This document shows, in pieces, positions 44,540 through 54,702 of a DNA stretch of 64,000 nucleotides (position 1 is the stretch's first letter; the number at the start of each line of letters is the position of its first letter). Origin of the DNA: Saprospiraceae bacterium (GTDB lineage: Bacteria; Bacteroidota; Bacteroidia; Chitinophagales; Saprospiraceae). Under the pieces are notes generated by a model. The model worked only from the letters and a program-made list of their open reading frames with translations, made no database searches and was not told the DNA's origin. The stretch lies in assembly GCA_016716185.1 (NCBI GenBank), contig JADJWV010000002.1:2867615-2931614 (forward strand), in the 5' to 3' direction. The position numbers were made by a program, and so were the translations under genes.

Positions 44540-47500
44540 TTAATATCCATTCGTAAATTTTAAGGGTCCAAAAAGCTGAATACAGGTACCGGAACCCGGA
44601 CTGCTGTTTAAGCATAAGCTAGCTGAAATAGACTCAGCTCGTTGCATCATACCACGAAGGCCATTGCTAGTCTTGCCTGCATGTACTGAATCAAATCCTT
44701 TGCCATCATCTTTAATTTCAAAATGGTAGGTTTTGTTAGGCAATTCTTCCAGACGAATCCAAACCTGCTTAGCCAGGGCATGTTTTATTATGTTATTCAG
44801 GATTTCCTTAAATATTAAAAGCAATTGTCTTTTGATATCAGGATGTACCAAATCATTGGACTTGCTTTTGGGAAGTGTGAAGGAAAGCTGAATCCCGGAA
44901 TCTTCTAAGTACTGCCTGGCATGTTCCTGAAAATAAGCCTGCATGTCGTCAAAGTGATCAAAATCAGGATTAATCGAAAAGACCAATTCGCGCAATTGAG
45001 AGGAAGCTATTTTCGCGTCATCTGCTACATGACGCAATCTGAGTTTTAAATCGTCTTGGGATAAGTTGCTAATTCGAGATGAAACTTGTGCAGATAATGC
45101 TATTTTAGTAAGACTTGATCCCACTTCATCATGAATATCCTGGGCAATTTTATTTCGTAGAATCTCTTTGTCCCGATCTTTTTCAATTTCTGAAATCTTA
45201 AGCCGGTAGTCGTAAATAAAAATTGAGAATAATAAACTAACAAATATTAAAATTAAAATTCCGTAATACCATGGACTTTTCCAGTAGGGTCTATTGATTT
45301 TAAAATCGATCAAATTTTTATGGAAACAAATTGATCCATTTTGGCATATTTTTAATTGAACTTTATAGTTACCATAACCGATTCCGGATAGTCTTAAAAT
45401 GGGTTCTTTCCCAATTGAAATCCAATTACTGTCTTTGCCAAAAAAACGGAAATAATAAGTATTTAAAAAACCATCCAATAAATTAGGTGTTGCAAATTGA
45501 ATTTCTAAATTGTTTTGATCATAGCCTAGAGCTGATAATTGGTCAATGGATACATCCTGATTATTTGCTTTAATAGAACGTATAATAAGGGTGGTGTCAG
45601 GTATTGGATATTGAAATTCTTTGTGATGCACATAAATGTATCCTTTTGGATTGATTAAATAGTGGAGATTGGGATTTCCGGTAACTTTATGGGTTGTAAT
45701 GCCATCTGAAGGTAAACCATAATACGAATTGAATTCATAACATTGAAAGGTCTTTGGGTCTATTCTAATTAATTTATTGATGTTTGTTGTCCATAATATC
45801 CCATTTTCGTCACAATTAATTGTGTTTATATAATTATCAGTGAGCTTAAATTTATCTTTATAGTCTGTAATTTTTAAATTATCAACATTAAATTTAAATA
45901 TTCCATAGCCTTGTGTTCCAAACCAAATGGAACCATCGGGATCTAAAGCTGATGATGAAATATTTGGATTGAAATAGGATCCGGGATTTTGATTGGGGTA
46001 AATGATTTCAAATTGATTTGCATTCCGTTTCCAATGTAAAAGTCCGGGACCCAAAACAGATCCGAACCATAAATTCATATTTTTATCTTCACGAATTGTA
46101 TTAAACAATCGAAACAGTTGATTCTTATCAAAGAGTTCTAATGGATAGTGAATTACAGTATTTGAATCTATATTATACTTATAGATACCTCTTCGATTGA
46201 TGGTCCCAAACCAGATATTATTTTTAGAATCTTTTAATACTGAACTTGAGAATAGTTCAAATGGATAGGCACTTTTGATATCCTTGCTAAAGCTCCAGGA
46301 TTTATTTAAAATTGGATTGTACCAAAAGCTTACATTTCCACAAATTAACCAGCGAGAACTGTCGATGATAAAGATTTTAGATATCTGTGTCCGTGGTTCA
46401 TATGGCGAAATGGGCTTGACCAGGCTGCAGGTTTGATTTCTTTTGTCATAAATAATAACACCGGAATACAGATAGGTAGATATAATTAAACTGTCATTCT
46501 CTAAAACACTCTTGGGGTATTTTGATTCATTTGGAAAAATATCTTTGCATTCACTATATGAAAACAGTTTATTAATTGTTGTAGACTTTAATAAGCCCTT
46601 ATCAGTCGCAGCGAAGTAATTTGATTTATATTTTACTAGATTTTTAATAAGGATCTCGGGGGACATCCGGTGAAATACCAGATTGTTGGTTGTCGCATTG
46701 TAGATTTGATATTCTTTTCCGGTGCCGCAGGTGATCCCGATTTCATCATCTGAAATTTTACACAAGAAAGGAGTCATTTCATAATATTGAAACGGTTTGT
46801 GTTGGATTGGTCTAAAAGTATTTGATTTTAGATTGTAATGTATGATTTGTACATTTTTGCAAAAATCTTCATACAGTATTACCGCAACCGAATCATTTAT
46901 TTGTTGAAATGAAAGAAACCGGTTATATTCTTTAAAAGGTAATGGTTTTATTTCATGATAAAACTTATTCTGTGGATCTATTTCAAATAAACAGGTTTGA
47001 TCGTTGTCACCCAGTTCACTCAATCGAGGACCAGTTACCCAAATTTTTCCATTTGGAAATTCCAGGATTCTGTTGGGTTGAATTGGATTGTTATATTTAA
47101 TGTAATCATTAGGAAAATAGTAAGATTGAATTATCGATAGGTTTTTGTTTACATGGAAGATTCCGCCAGTGGTGACAGCCCAAATGTTCCCTTTGCTTGA
47201 AATTAATATATCCTGAGTTCTATTGGTAATATTAAATTTTTCAGGAATGCAAGGGAATATTAAATTTTGTATTTGAAATGTTCGTGTATTGATTTTTGAA
47301 ATGCCTTTGTCTGTCCCGACTATTATATAACTACTGTCTAATTGATTCAAACAAAATACTTTAGATCCGAGTATTTTCCGCGGACCAATACCCGTTGGGA
47401 TCGTATAAAAGGTTTGGCCATTGTAAACTTGTAATGCGGTAGAACCAATCCAAAGAAATCCATCTCGATCAATTAATATTACCGATAAATTACTAGTATT

Positions 47501-47614
47501 AAGACCGTGTTCTAGCCCAAGTATGTTATAATTTGAAAAAATAGACTGGCTGTGGCCAACTTTAATGAATATGGTAAATATAATTAAACCAAAAATATAT
47601 TTGATAATACTCAT
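44540..47614 (-). CDS. Periplasmic beta-propeller sensor histidine kinase
   Basis: 1,024 aa. Signal peptide (IFGLIIFTIFIKVGHSQ), about twelve propeller (Reg_prop) repeats from residue 30 (LEHGLNTSNLSVILIDRDGF, GFLWIGST, GNIWAVTTGG), a Y_Y_Y domain (YYFRFFGKDSNWISIG), and one membrane segment (WYYGILILIFVSLLFSIFIY). Then comes a HisKA_3 domain with phospho-His828 (DIHDEVGSSLTKIA) and a HATPase_c domain (NNIIKHA, DDGKGFD, NGLRGM). It senses a periplasmic ligand and phosphorylates the adjacent LuxR regulator. Propeller kinases of this build in Bacteroidota often control glycan use, but no such genes are nearby; the target may be the Cys-rich run or the CHAT array. Confidence 0.92.
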   Translation of the reverse strand: MSIIKYIFGLIIFTIFIKVGHSQSIFSNYNILGLEHGLNTSNLSVILIDRDGFLWIGSTALQVYNGQTFYTIPTGIGPRKILGSKVFCLNQLDSSYIIVGTDKGISKINTRTFQIQNLIFPCIPEKFNITNRTQDILISSKGNIWAVTTGGIFHVNKNLSIIQSYYFPNDYIKYNNPIQPNRILEFPNGKIWVTGPRLSELGDNDQTCLFEIDPQNKFYHEIKPLPFKEYNRFLSFQQINDSVAVILYEDFCKNVQIIHYNLKSNTFRPIQHKPFQYYEMTPFLCKISDDEIGITCGTGKEYQIYNATTNNLVFHRMSPEILIKNLVKYKSNYFAATDKGLLKSTTINKLFSYSECKDIFPNESKYPKSVLENDSLIISTYLYSGVIIYDKRNQTCSLVKPISPYEPRTQISKIFIIDSSRWLICGNVSFWYNPILNKSWSFSKDIKSAYPFELFSSSVLKDSKNNIWFGTINRRGIYKYNIDSNTVIHYPLELFDKNQLFRLFNTIREDKNMNLWFGSVLGPGLLHWKRNANQFEIIYPNQNPGSYFNPNISSSALDPDGSIWFGTQGYGIFKFNVDNLKITDYKDKFKLTDNYINTINCDENGILWTTNINKLIRIDPKTFQCYEFNSYYGLPSDGITTHKVTGNPNLHYLINPKGYIYVHHKEFQYPIPDTTLIIRSIKANNQDVSIDQLSALGYDQNNLEIQFATPNLLDGFLNTYYFRFFGKDSNWISIGKEPILRLSGIGYGNYKVQLKICQNGSICFHKNLIDFKINRPYWKSPWYYGILILIFVSLLFSIFIYDYRLKISEIEKDRDKEILRNKIAQDIHDEVGSSLTKIALSAQVSSRISNLSQDDLKLRLRHVADDAKIASSQLRELVFSINPDFDHFDDMQAYFQEHARQYLEDSGIQLSFTLPKSKSNDLVHPDIKRQLLLIFKEILNNIIKHALAKQVWIRLEELPNKTYHFEIKDDGKGFDSVHAGKTSNGLRGMMQRAESISASLCLNSSPGSGTCIQLFGPLKFTNGY

Positions 47615-47709
47615 CCAAATTTAAATGAAATTTTTTTGCGAAGATAGAAAATGGAAATTGAACTTGATGTAATTAATATTTAGTTCCTGTGTGTGAATTT
47701 AAAAAAGGA

Positions 47710-48240
47710 GAAAGCCACGCGAAGTGGCTTTCGATGTGAGCAAGGAGAAAGCCACACGAAGTGGCTTTCGACGCAGCGAACTGAAAAATCAAGCGAGCTC
47801 CGCCGAGCTTGATTTTGAGGCTTACGTGAAGTCTATTCTATCAAAACAAATCCTGCCCGAATCCGGCATGTGTGTGGGTGTGGGTGTGAGCAAGGAGAAA
47901 GCCACACGAAGTGGCTTTCGACGCAGCGAACTGAAAAATCAAGCGAGCTCCGCCGAGCTTGATTTTGAGGCTTACGTGAAGTCTATTCTATCAAAACAAA
48001 TCCTGCCCGAATCCGGCATGTGTGTGGGTGTGGGTGTGAGCAAGGAGAAAGCCACACGAAGTGGCTTTCGACGCAGCGAACTGACCCCATCAGTACTGAT
48101 GGGGCAAGCGAGCTCCCGCCGAGCTTGATTTTGAGGCTTACGTAAAGTCTATCCGATAATAACAAACCCCACCCGAATTCAGCCCCATCAGTACTGATGG
48201 ATCAAGCGAGCTCCGCCGAGCTTGAATATGAGGCTATCGC
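47710..48240. repeat. 150-bp tandem repeat built from CHAT-flank modules
   Basis: Units starting at 47736, 47886 and 48036 (period 150; two full and a diverging third). Each contains the hairpin GAAAGCCAC-acgaa-GTGGCTTTC, the module gcgagctccgccgagcttg, a solo CHAT tail on the minus strand (A-G-F-V-L-I-E-stop) and a GT-rich run. Palindrome copies at 48085-48104 and 48185-48200 end the array. Confidence 0.85.
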
Positions 48241-48642
48241 TATCTGATAATCACCTTTATAATAATTACTATTTGCAATATTTGATAAATTTTTTACATA
48301 CAAGGAATCTTTCAATTCCGGATATTTATCAATCAATTTCAATGTTTCTGTGGATATAGCCTCTGCCTCATCATAATTGCTTTTGGTATTACAAATAAAT
48401 GCCAGGTGGGTGTTGATACAGGCTAAAAATGGTACATCCTTACCCATATGTTTAATCACCAGATTTTTTGCTCCCGTAGCCGCAACTTCTGCTTCGTTAA
48501 GTTTGCTTTCATTCAAGTATTTTACAGAAAGAGTGAATAAGCCATCAGCCTGAAACAGGATGGTAGCTGAATCCATTTCCTGGGCTCTAAGTCCAAATAA
48601 AATAATAAAATACAAAGGAACCATGTACTTTATAGGGCTCAT
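48202..48642 (-). pseudogene. N-terminal fragment of a TPR-CHAT-type gene
   Basis: A signal peptide (YMVPLYFIILFGLRAQ from ATG 48642) followed by three TPR-like units (KSNYDEAEAISTETLK, LSNIANSNYYKGDYQIA). It runs into the repeat module at about 48235 and ends at 48202 with no CHAT domain. The gene seems to have lost its C-terminal half by recombination into the 3' repeat modules. Confidence 0.65.
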
Positions 48643-48925
48643 AATAAATATTAAATTGCAATTAAAAATAAAATAATGCTCAGCGCGCATGCAGAAATAA
48701 TTATATAATTGAATCAAACAATATATTTAGTGCTCTCCAATTGCATAACTGAGCTTTGATTTGATTCCAAAGATATAAGTGTTTATACATTCCAAAAATT
48801 ATAATTAACATTGAAGTCTCAAAATAATCGACTACTGTAAAAATCTGATTAATTTCAGTCGTTTAAGGTCTCCAGACCGAGATCAACACGCATCAAAACT
48901 GGATAACATAAATTAATTTGACAAA

Positions 48926-50542
48926 TTATTTATTGCCTATTTCATTTCTTATTTGCAATAAATAATTATTGAATTCTATCCAATTGCTTTTTCTTCTCAA
49001 CATTTTAAATTCAATGTCTTTTTCCACAATCGCAACATCAAATCCATTGATAAAGTATTTACCAATCTTATCTCGAGATAATTCGTGATCTCCCGATAAC
49101 CAATCCAGATAGGCCAAATAGATACACGAAACTTTATCCTTTGGTTTATCCCTATAGACTTTTGAGAAATAATCATATGCAGACGGAATGTTGTTTCTAC
49201 AAAATTCATTTTGGGCTTTTCTCCTGAGAGATGTGTACTTGAACTTTCCTGCCTGATCCATCAATAAAGTAATGCTGTCAACCAGATTATATTTTTCCGT
49301 TAGAAGGTAATTTTTGCAAAGATCATTCCACAGACCTATGGTATCGCCGGTAATTTTAAATTCACTAATACTGAGCAGCTCCGCTTCATTGAATTTCCCC
49401 ATATACATATAATTCCAATTCATGGCGATCTTCCATTGTGGGTTATTGGGTTCTAGTAAAATGGCTTTTTTCATAAATGAATCGGATCTTTCATTCTCAT
49501 AGATGATCATGTTAACCATTGCCAGATTATAATAAAAAATGGGCCTGGTGTTATCTAATTCGATTGCTTTTAAGAATGCTGCTTCTGCTTCCTTTTCTTT
49601 ACCTCTAAGATTGTAATAAATATTTCCAAGCGTTCCATACCAGCAGGCATACGTTTCTCCTCCCCTTTTCAAATATAGATTCATTTGTTCGGCAGCCTCA
49701 AGGTATTTTCCTTCCTCAATTAAAAGCCAGGCATTGAAATGGGAAATATGAGGATGGAGTGAATCTATTGCTGCAGCTTGCTTCATCCAGCTTTCACCCA
49801 AATTTTTCAAATCAGGATTGGTGATGAGTTCTCCTACAACACCCGTATAAGGTAAAATCCATTCGGGTGCCAGTTGATGACAGATATTCTGGTAATAATT
49901 TGCTGAATCAACCATCTGCCTGTAAACAAATATTCTTTGCATGAAATAATATACCACCGGATTTTCGGGTTCAAGCTCCCTTGCCAAACTTAAAAAATAC
50001 AAAGCACTATCCAGGGAGACTGCGTTATCTTTTTCAAAAGAAAAAGCAATTCCCTGACACAACAGTTCTCTTGCTAATAGTAAACGGTACATATAATGGC
50101 TGCTACCCAGTAATTCCTTAGCTCGCTTCAAATAAGCTGCATTGGGCAGGAATGACTTGAATCCCTGGCATTCAATTATTTTCACATCCGCTTTGAGCAG
50201 ATGATTCACATATTGTTGAACTTCATCCTGCAATGCAGCAGCATAATTTCTTTTTATAGTAAGGTGCAATTTTGAAATTTGAGAGTTTGCAGTCAATAAT
50301 CCATAATAATATTCGGCACAGTCAGCATCCGGCTGAAAGAATTTTTTTTCTTTGATTCGCAAATTAAATTTTTGATAAAATTCCTGCGTATTTGAATCTG
50401 CCTGGCTGATTATATCTGAATCGAGGCCTCTCATATCGACTGCAGACAAATAAGGTAACTGCTGCTTATTTGCTTTAAATAAAGAATCAGCTTTTTCATA
50501 ACTCGTTTTACAAATTTTTTCACTTTTGTTACCGACAATCAC
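48926..50542 (-). CDS. TPR half of caspase unit K2
   Basis: A 538-aa frame. It begins in the region that follows the caspase domain (VGNKSEKICK matches VGNVSEIMTG of K1), then has the conserved helical block (DADCAEYYYGLL, LLGSSHYMYRLLLARELL) and TPRs (LGNIYYNLRGKEKEAEAAFL). No proper start is present. Removing one G of GG (CC at 50542-50543) fuses it to the caspase frame as S-Q-N-P-V-I-V-G-N. This shows that caspase and TPR parts form one polypeptide in this unit. Confidence 0.75.
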   Translation of the reverse strand: MIVGNKSEKICKTSYEKADSLFKANKQQLPYLSAVDMRGLDSDIISQADSNTQEFYQKFNLRIKEKKFFQPDADCAEYYYGLLTANSQISKLHLTIKRNYAAALQDEVQQYVNHLLKADVKIIECQGFKSFLPNAAYLKRAKELLGSSHYMYRLLLARELLCQGIAFSFEKDNAVSLDSALYFLSLARELEPENPVVYYFMQRIFVYRQMVDSANYYQNICHQLAPEWILPYTGVVGELITNPDLKNLGESWMKQAAAIDSLHPHISHFNAWLLIEEGKYLEAAEQMNLYLKRGGETYACWYGTLGNIYYNLRGKEKEAEAAFLKAIELDNTRPIFYYNLAMVNMIIYENERSDSFMKKAILLEPNNPQWKIAMNWNYMYMGKFNEAELLSISEFKITGDTIGLWNDLCKNYLLTEKYNLVDSITLLMDQAGKFKYTSLRRKAQNEFCRNNIPSAYDYFSKVYRDKPKDKVSCIYLAYLDWLSGDHELSRDKIGKYFINGFDVAIVEKDIEFKMLRRKSNWIEFNNYLLQIRNEIGNK

Positions 50543-50981
50543 CTGGATTCTGGCTCAGTGGCGATGCCTCTACAGGTATCCGATCATCCAGGTAACGACC
50601 AATTTCATTAAGGGTAAGCCAATTGTCGGCATTATGGTCTGCCAGTCCGTACATAGCATTTATCAAATGATAAGAAAACACGCCTCTTCCACCTCCCCAT
50701 TGTTCTCCTTCTATTGAAAATTCATTTGGCTGGCAAGATAAAATTTTAACTTCATTTGAAAATTGTCGGGCGAGGTTAGCATTTGTCGTTTGTGAACCAT
50801 CTACGGCATGTCCGGCTAATTTTCCTGACCGGCAGGCATCCGCAATGATTAATACCTTTGATTTGTTTTTTGTAGATAGAGTCGTAATGACTTCTTGCAG
50901 CATGTGTACCTGAAATGCTCCGCCAGCCATATAGACTCTGGATGGGGAATCCCAACATAGTAAAAATCCGGGTTGTGTCAA
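50529..50981 (-). CDS. Caspase unit K2, second half of the catalytic domain
   Basis: A 150-aa frame with the catalytic Cys motif IIADACRSG and the p10-like part (EVKILSCQPNEFSIEGEQWG, GRGVFSYHL). It is separated from the His half by an indel near 50984-50992 and from the TPR half by the extra G at 50542. Confidence 0.75.
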   Translation of the reverse strand: MTQPGFLLCWDSPSRVYMAGGAFQVHMLQEVITTLSTKNKSKVLIIADACRSGKLAGHAVDGSQTTNANLARQFSNEVKILSCQPNEFSIEGEQWGGGRGVFSYHLINAMYGLADHNADNWLTLNEIGRYLDDRIPVEASPLSQNPGDCR

Positions 50982-51391
50982 ACTTTTTTCTCTACATCTC
51001 CATGCCCGGAAAAATAAATAATAGCCTGGTCTCCTTCTTTACATACCTCCCATAACCAATCCAATGCATTGGCAAATTGGGCCATGGTTGCATTTTCATT
51101 GATCAATACTTTTAAATGATCATTATCCAGATTACCACCTGCATCACTCCTCAAATAATTAGCAAAAGCCTCTGCGTCTTTATCAGCAAAACGCAAATCA
51201 GGAATGCCGGGGTCCTGGTAGTCGGAGATGCCGATGACGACAGCGTAGGCCTCACCCCGGCCCCCGCCACTCTGTGGAGAGGGGGTTTTGATTTGGGCCC
51301 CTTTGGTTTGGGCTAACAAGCCAGAGCTTAAAATGGAACAATAAGAAATGATCAGATAAATTTTGCGGATGCTATTTCTCAAGCTGATCAT
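50978..51391 (-). CDS. Caspase unit K2, signal peptide and first half of the catalytic domain
   Basis: A 137-aa frame. It has a signal peptide (YLIISYCSILSSGLLAQ), then a Pro/Gly-rich hinge (KTPSPQSGGGRGEA) encoded by GC-rich repeat DNA, the strand YAVVIGISDYQDPGIPDLRF, and the catalytic His motif IIYFSGHGDVE. The frame is lost in the A-run just after the His motif. Confidence 0.75.
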   Translation of the reverse strand: MISLRNSIRKIYLIISYCSILSSGLLAQTKGAQIKTPSPQSGGGRGEAYAVVIGISDYQDPGIPDLRFADKDAEAFANYLRSDAGGNLDNDHLKVLINENATMAQFANALDWLWEVCKEGDQAIIYFSGHGDVEKKV

Positions 51392-51425
51392 CGCTTTTCA
51401 ACTTTTCAGAATGACATTAAACAGT

Positions 51426-52520
51426 CTAGTGCTTTACTATTTTTCTGACCAGATGCAAATGCTCACCTTTCAATTCAACCAAATAAATTCCTGCCTGAAA
51501 TGAAGATGCATCTATATTCAAATTAAATAATTCATGAGCATTCAACAATCCGGAATCGAATAATTGAATACCCATGGCATTGTAGATGGAACAACTCACC
51601 GGTCCTGAAAATCCTTTTAACGTAAGTTGAGCATTTTCATATACGGGATTGGGGCTGACCAATAGCTCTTGCAATCCTTCCGTTTGTCCTGTGCCAACAA
51701 TCTGCGCAATATTTAAAGACACCCTGGCTTCAGAACAATCACCATCCACATCGCAAAGTTTATAAGTGAATTCATCTGTTCCATAATAATTTGGATCAGG
51801 AGAATAGGTATAATGGCCATCTCCATTAAAAGTTACGGTACCGTGTTGCGCAAGTCCACGATTCAATTCAAGCAACCATTCATTTCCTCCATCACCACTC
51901 ATCAAGTCATTGCCACTCACGTCGCCAAAATAAATTTGCGCCTGTTGCAATGAAACTACATCGTCATAGCTCACAGGCAAATCATTTATAGGATTTATTT
52001 GGATATAAACCCTTGCTGATACACAGTCGTTATTTATATCGCACAGGGTATAAGTGAATAAATCGGCTCCATAATAGTTTTCCTTTGGAGTATACTGTAT
52101 GCTTCCTTGAAGATCCATAGTAACTGTTCCATGTGCTGCACCTCCGTTCAACCCATTCAAATTCCATCGATTCCCTCCATCACCACTTGGATTGTCGTTT
52201 GTGCTTACTGCACTTAGTAATGACTCATCTTCATTAAACGTAAATACATCATCCTCACTTATTGGAAGATCATTCACCGAATGCACCTGGAGTGAAACTA
52301 CCGCTTCAACACAATCATTATTCCGATCGCAAAGGATGTATACAAATTCATCAGGGCCATAATAATTGGCCTGAGGTAAATATCGGAAGTATCCCGATTC
52401 ATGACTGATTACTTGACCATGGGAAGCGCCTCCATTAACGCCTTTAAGTTGAAGACGATTATTTCCATCAGCACTGAGTGAATCATTATCCAATAAATTA
52501 CCAAATTTCAGAGTCTTCAT
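51426..52520 (-). CDS. M4 peptidase gene, C-terminal fragment: Ig-like repeats and T9SS sorting domain
   Basis: A 364-aa frame with three tandem cadherin/Ig-like (Big_9-type) repeats, each with YYG(P/A/T)D-E-F-x-Y-x-L-C-D and V-N-D-L-P-x-S-x-D-D. A type A Por secretion domain follows (LLVSPNPVYENAQLTLKGF ending LVRKIVKH). It is the last frame of the large gene that starts at 56847. Confidence 0.75.
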   Translation of the reverse strand: MKTLKFGNLLDNDSLSADGNNRLQLKGVNGGASHGQVISHESGYFRYLPQANYYGPDEFVYILCDRNNDCVEAVVSLQVHSVNDLPISEDDVFTFNEDESLLSAVSTNDNPSGDGGNRWNLNGLNGGAAHGTVTMDLQGSIQYTPKENYYGADLFTYTLCDINNDCVSARVYIQINPINDLPVSYDDVVSLQQAQIYFGDVSGNDLMSGDGGNEWLLELNRGLAQHGTVTFNGDGHYTYSPDPNYYGTDEFTYKLCDVDGDCSEARVSLNIAQIVGTGQTEGLQELLVSPNPVYENAQLTLKGFSGPVSCSIYNAMGIQLFDSGLLNAHELFNLNIDASSFQAGIYLVELKGEHLHLVRKIVKH

Positions 52521-53691
52521 TCAATTCAAATTGATCGTCGAATGCAATGGGCAAGGCCGATGAGGCCAAAATGTTTATAGTCACTGTGGCCATCGAACAA
52601 TCACAAAAGTTATCGCAAAGTTTATAAACAAACTGGTCAGTTCCGCAATAATCCAGGTCGGGTTTGTAAACAAAGCTTCCATCGCTGTTCATCACCACCT
52701 TTCCATTTTGAGCCCCTCCATTCAATCCACTAAGTCTCCAAAAATTATTTCCATCTCCACTCCGCGTATCATTGGGTATCACCGTTGCCATTAAAACTTC
52801 GTTCTTCAATATGGTGAAATCATCATTAACGGCTTCAGGAGAATCATTAAATGGTTTTACCCTTACATAGGCCGTAGCCATAGAACAATCCTGATTGCCA
52901 TCACACAATTCGTATTGAAACTGATCCAAACCATGAAAATCAAGACGAGGTATATATCTGAAATCTCCATTGGTGTTTAATACGACGGTACCGCCCATTG
53001 CGCCGCCATGAATACCTACAAGTCTCCAGGTATCCACGATATCTCCGCTTGGAGTGTCATTACCAGCTACAGATTCATTTAACTCGATATCTTCCAAGGT
53101 GATGAAATGATCTTCTACAGCAACCTGAAAATCGTTGACTGGTCTGATAAACAATGAAACTGTGGCCTGAGAGCAGTCCATGTTTTTATCGCATATTTCA
53201 TACGTGAATTCGTCAGTACCATTGTAATTAGGATCCGGTTTGTATATAAAAGCTCCATCCGTGGTCATACTTACTCTCGCATGCCGTGCACCACCATCGG
53301 GTCCGATCAACTTATAATCATTGGTTCCATCACCACTTAAAGTATCATTGAGACTTACATTTCCCAGGTATACCATATCCTCATCGAGGCTATAATTATC
53401 GTCAGTAGCAACCGGCTTGTCATTTCCAGAAAAGATCCTGATCGTGACTACCGCAGTTGCACAATCCGAATCCTTATCGCACAGGGTATAGCTGAATTCA
53501 TCATTTCCGAAATAATCGGGTTCAGCTGTGTAAATAAATTTTCCTGTGCTATCCATGGTCACCGTACCATGCATAGCCCCACCATTTTGACCAATAAGCT
53601 TCCAAAAATTACTTCCATCCCCACTGGAGGTATCGTTTAAACCTGGCATCGGCAGCCAGCTCTTCATCCTCCTGAATTGTAAAATCATCAT
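52498..53691 (-). CDS. M4 peptidase gene, fragment with four Ig-like repeats
   Basis: A 397-aa frame of four tandem repeats of about 95 residues (NDTSSGDGSNFWKLIGQNGG, then Y-x-G-x-D-E-F-x-Y-x-L-C-D). Such repeats extend catalytic domains from the cell surface. It overlaps the next frame and is separated by single-base indels at about 52510 and 53710. Confidence 0.7.
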   Translation of the reverse strand: MMILQFRRMKSWLPMPGLNDTSSGDGSNFWKLIGQNGGAMHGTVTMDSTGKFIYTAEPDYFGNDEFSYTLCDKDSDCATAVVTIRIFSGNDKPVATDDNYSLDEDMVYLGNVSLNDTLSGDGTNDYKLIGPDGGARHARVSMTTDGAFIYKPDPNYNGTDEFTYEICDKNMDCSQATVSLFIRPVNDFQVAVEDHFITLEDIELNESVAGNDTPSGDIVDTWRLVGIHGGAMGGTVVLNTNGDFRYIPRLDFHGLDQFQYELCDGNQDCSMATAYVRVKPFNDSPEAVNDDFTILKNEVLMATVIPNDTRSGDGNNFWRLSGLNGGAQNGKVVMNSDGSFVYKPDLDYCGTDQFVYKLCDNFCDCSMATVTINILASSALPIAFDDQFELNEDSEIW

Positions 53692-53733
53692 GGGTAGCTA
53701 TAGGTAGATCATTTATTGAATTTACGATGATGG

Positions 53734-54702
53734 TTATTTTCCAATGGCACAATCCATGTCTCTATCGCACAGTTCATAAAGAAATTCATCCATACCATGA
53801 AAGTTTGGATTGGGATTGTAATAGAATTTACCATCTTCTTCCATCCGGACTGTCCCGTTCGAAGCTCCTCCATTAATGCCTTTCAGTTTAAAAATATTAG
53901 GGATATCCAAACTAAGAGCATCGTTGGTATAGGCAAAAGCGATCAGCTCGTGATCTTCATTGACATCAAATTGATCGTTGGTAGCGACCGGCAAAGAATT
54001 GGATTTTGTTCGCTTCCCTTGAGCAAAGAACGTGCCCCACCGATACCCCTGGACCAACAAAGATGACATTCCTTGAGATTTCATTTTTGTTTGATCAAGA
54101 GAGATCACCGATGATTTAGATGGTTTGCCGGGAGAACTTGTAAAACCATCGTCAAAACTCACTTTATCATCCAATACAGAATAATTTGGAAACCCAAATC
54201 CTTTTGTTTTTTCCTGTATATATTGAAATTCACCTTTTTCAACATCACATGCAACTACTGCATTTTCCAATGGAGTATTAGGATTGATATAATCACTTAT
54301 ATAAAAATCCATGACCATAACCGTTTGTGAATTTTTTGAAAAGCCTGGATTTTTAAAATGATACAGCCTTTTTGCTCCAGGGCTGGCAAGCGGTGCTTTA
54401 AGAAGTTTTTCAATGGCACCGTCACCAAATTTATCCTCACTGAGGTTCCAAAATCTTAAAAATCCAATATCCCATTGATTGTACTTATATCCGCTATTAT
54501 GCGTATGCTCATTATAACAATCGTACATCAGATATCTTCCACTGTGATCAAACACAATATTGCTAATTTCCGCAACTCTGGATTTTTTGACGTTTACATC
54601 AAAAACCGGATTTGTCAAAAGAAATTTGCGTTCGACATTCGCAATCAAATCCAGAATCACAACAGCATTGTTGTCTTTGACTTGTTTTTCCAAAATAGCC
54701 AA
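53734..54702 (-). CDS. M4 peptidase gene, fragment with propeller-like region and first Ig-like repeat
   Basis: A 322-aa frame. The first 220 residues look like a WD/TolB-like beta propeller (FDHSGRYLMYDCYNE, FSKNSQTVMVMDFY). The end starts the Ig-like repeats (NGGASNGTVRMEEDGKFYYN). Frame breaks lie at both ends. Confidence 0.65.
   Translation of the reverse strand: MAILEKQVKDNNAVVILDLIANVERKFLLTNPVFDVNVKKSRVAEISNIVFDHSGRYLMYDCYNEHTHNSGYKYNQWDIGFLRFWNLSEDKFGDGAIEKLLKAPLASPGAKRLYHFKNPGFSKNSQTVMVMDFYISDYINPNTPLENAVVACDVEKGEFQYIQEKTKGFGFPNYSVLDDKVSFDDGFTSSPGKPSKSSVISLDQTKMKSQGMSSLLVQGYRWGTFFAQGKRTKSNSLPVATNDQFDVNEDHELIAFAYTNDALSLDIPNIFKLKGINGGASNGTVRMEEDGKFYYNPNPNFHGMDEFLYELCDRDMDCAIGK

Noticed and set aside
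47724..48128. Open plus-strand frame of 134 codons made of a repeated peptide
   Set aside because: It is the 150-bp DNA repeat read in one frame; units are hairpin modules and CHAT tails, not a protein.
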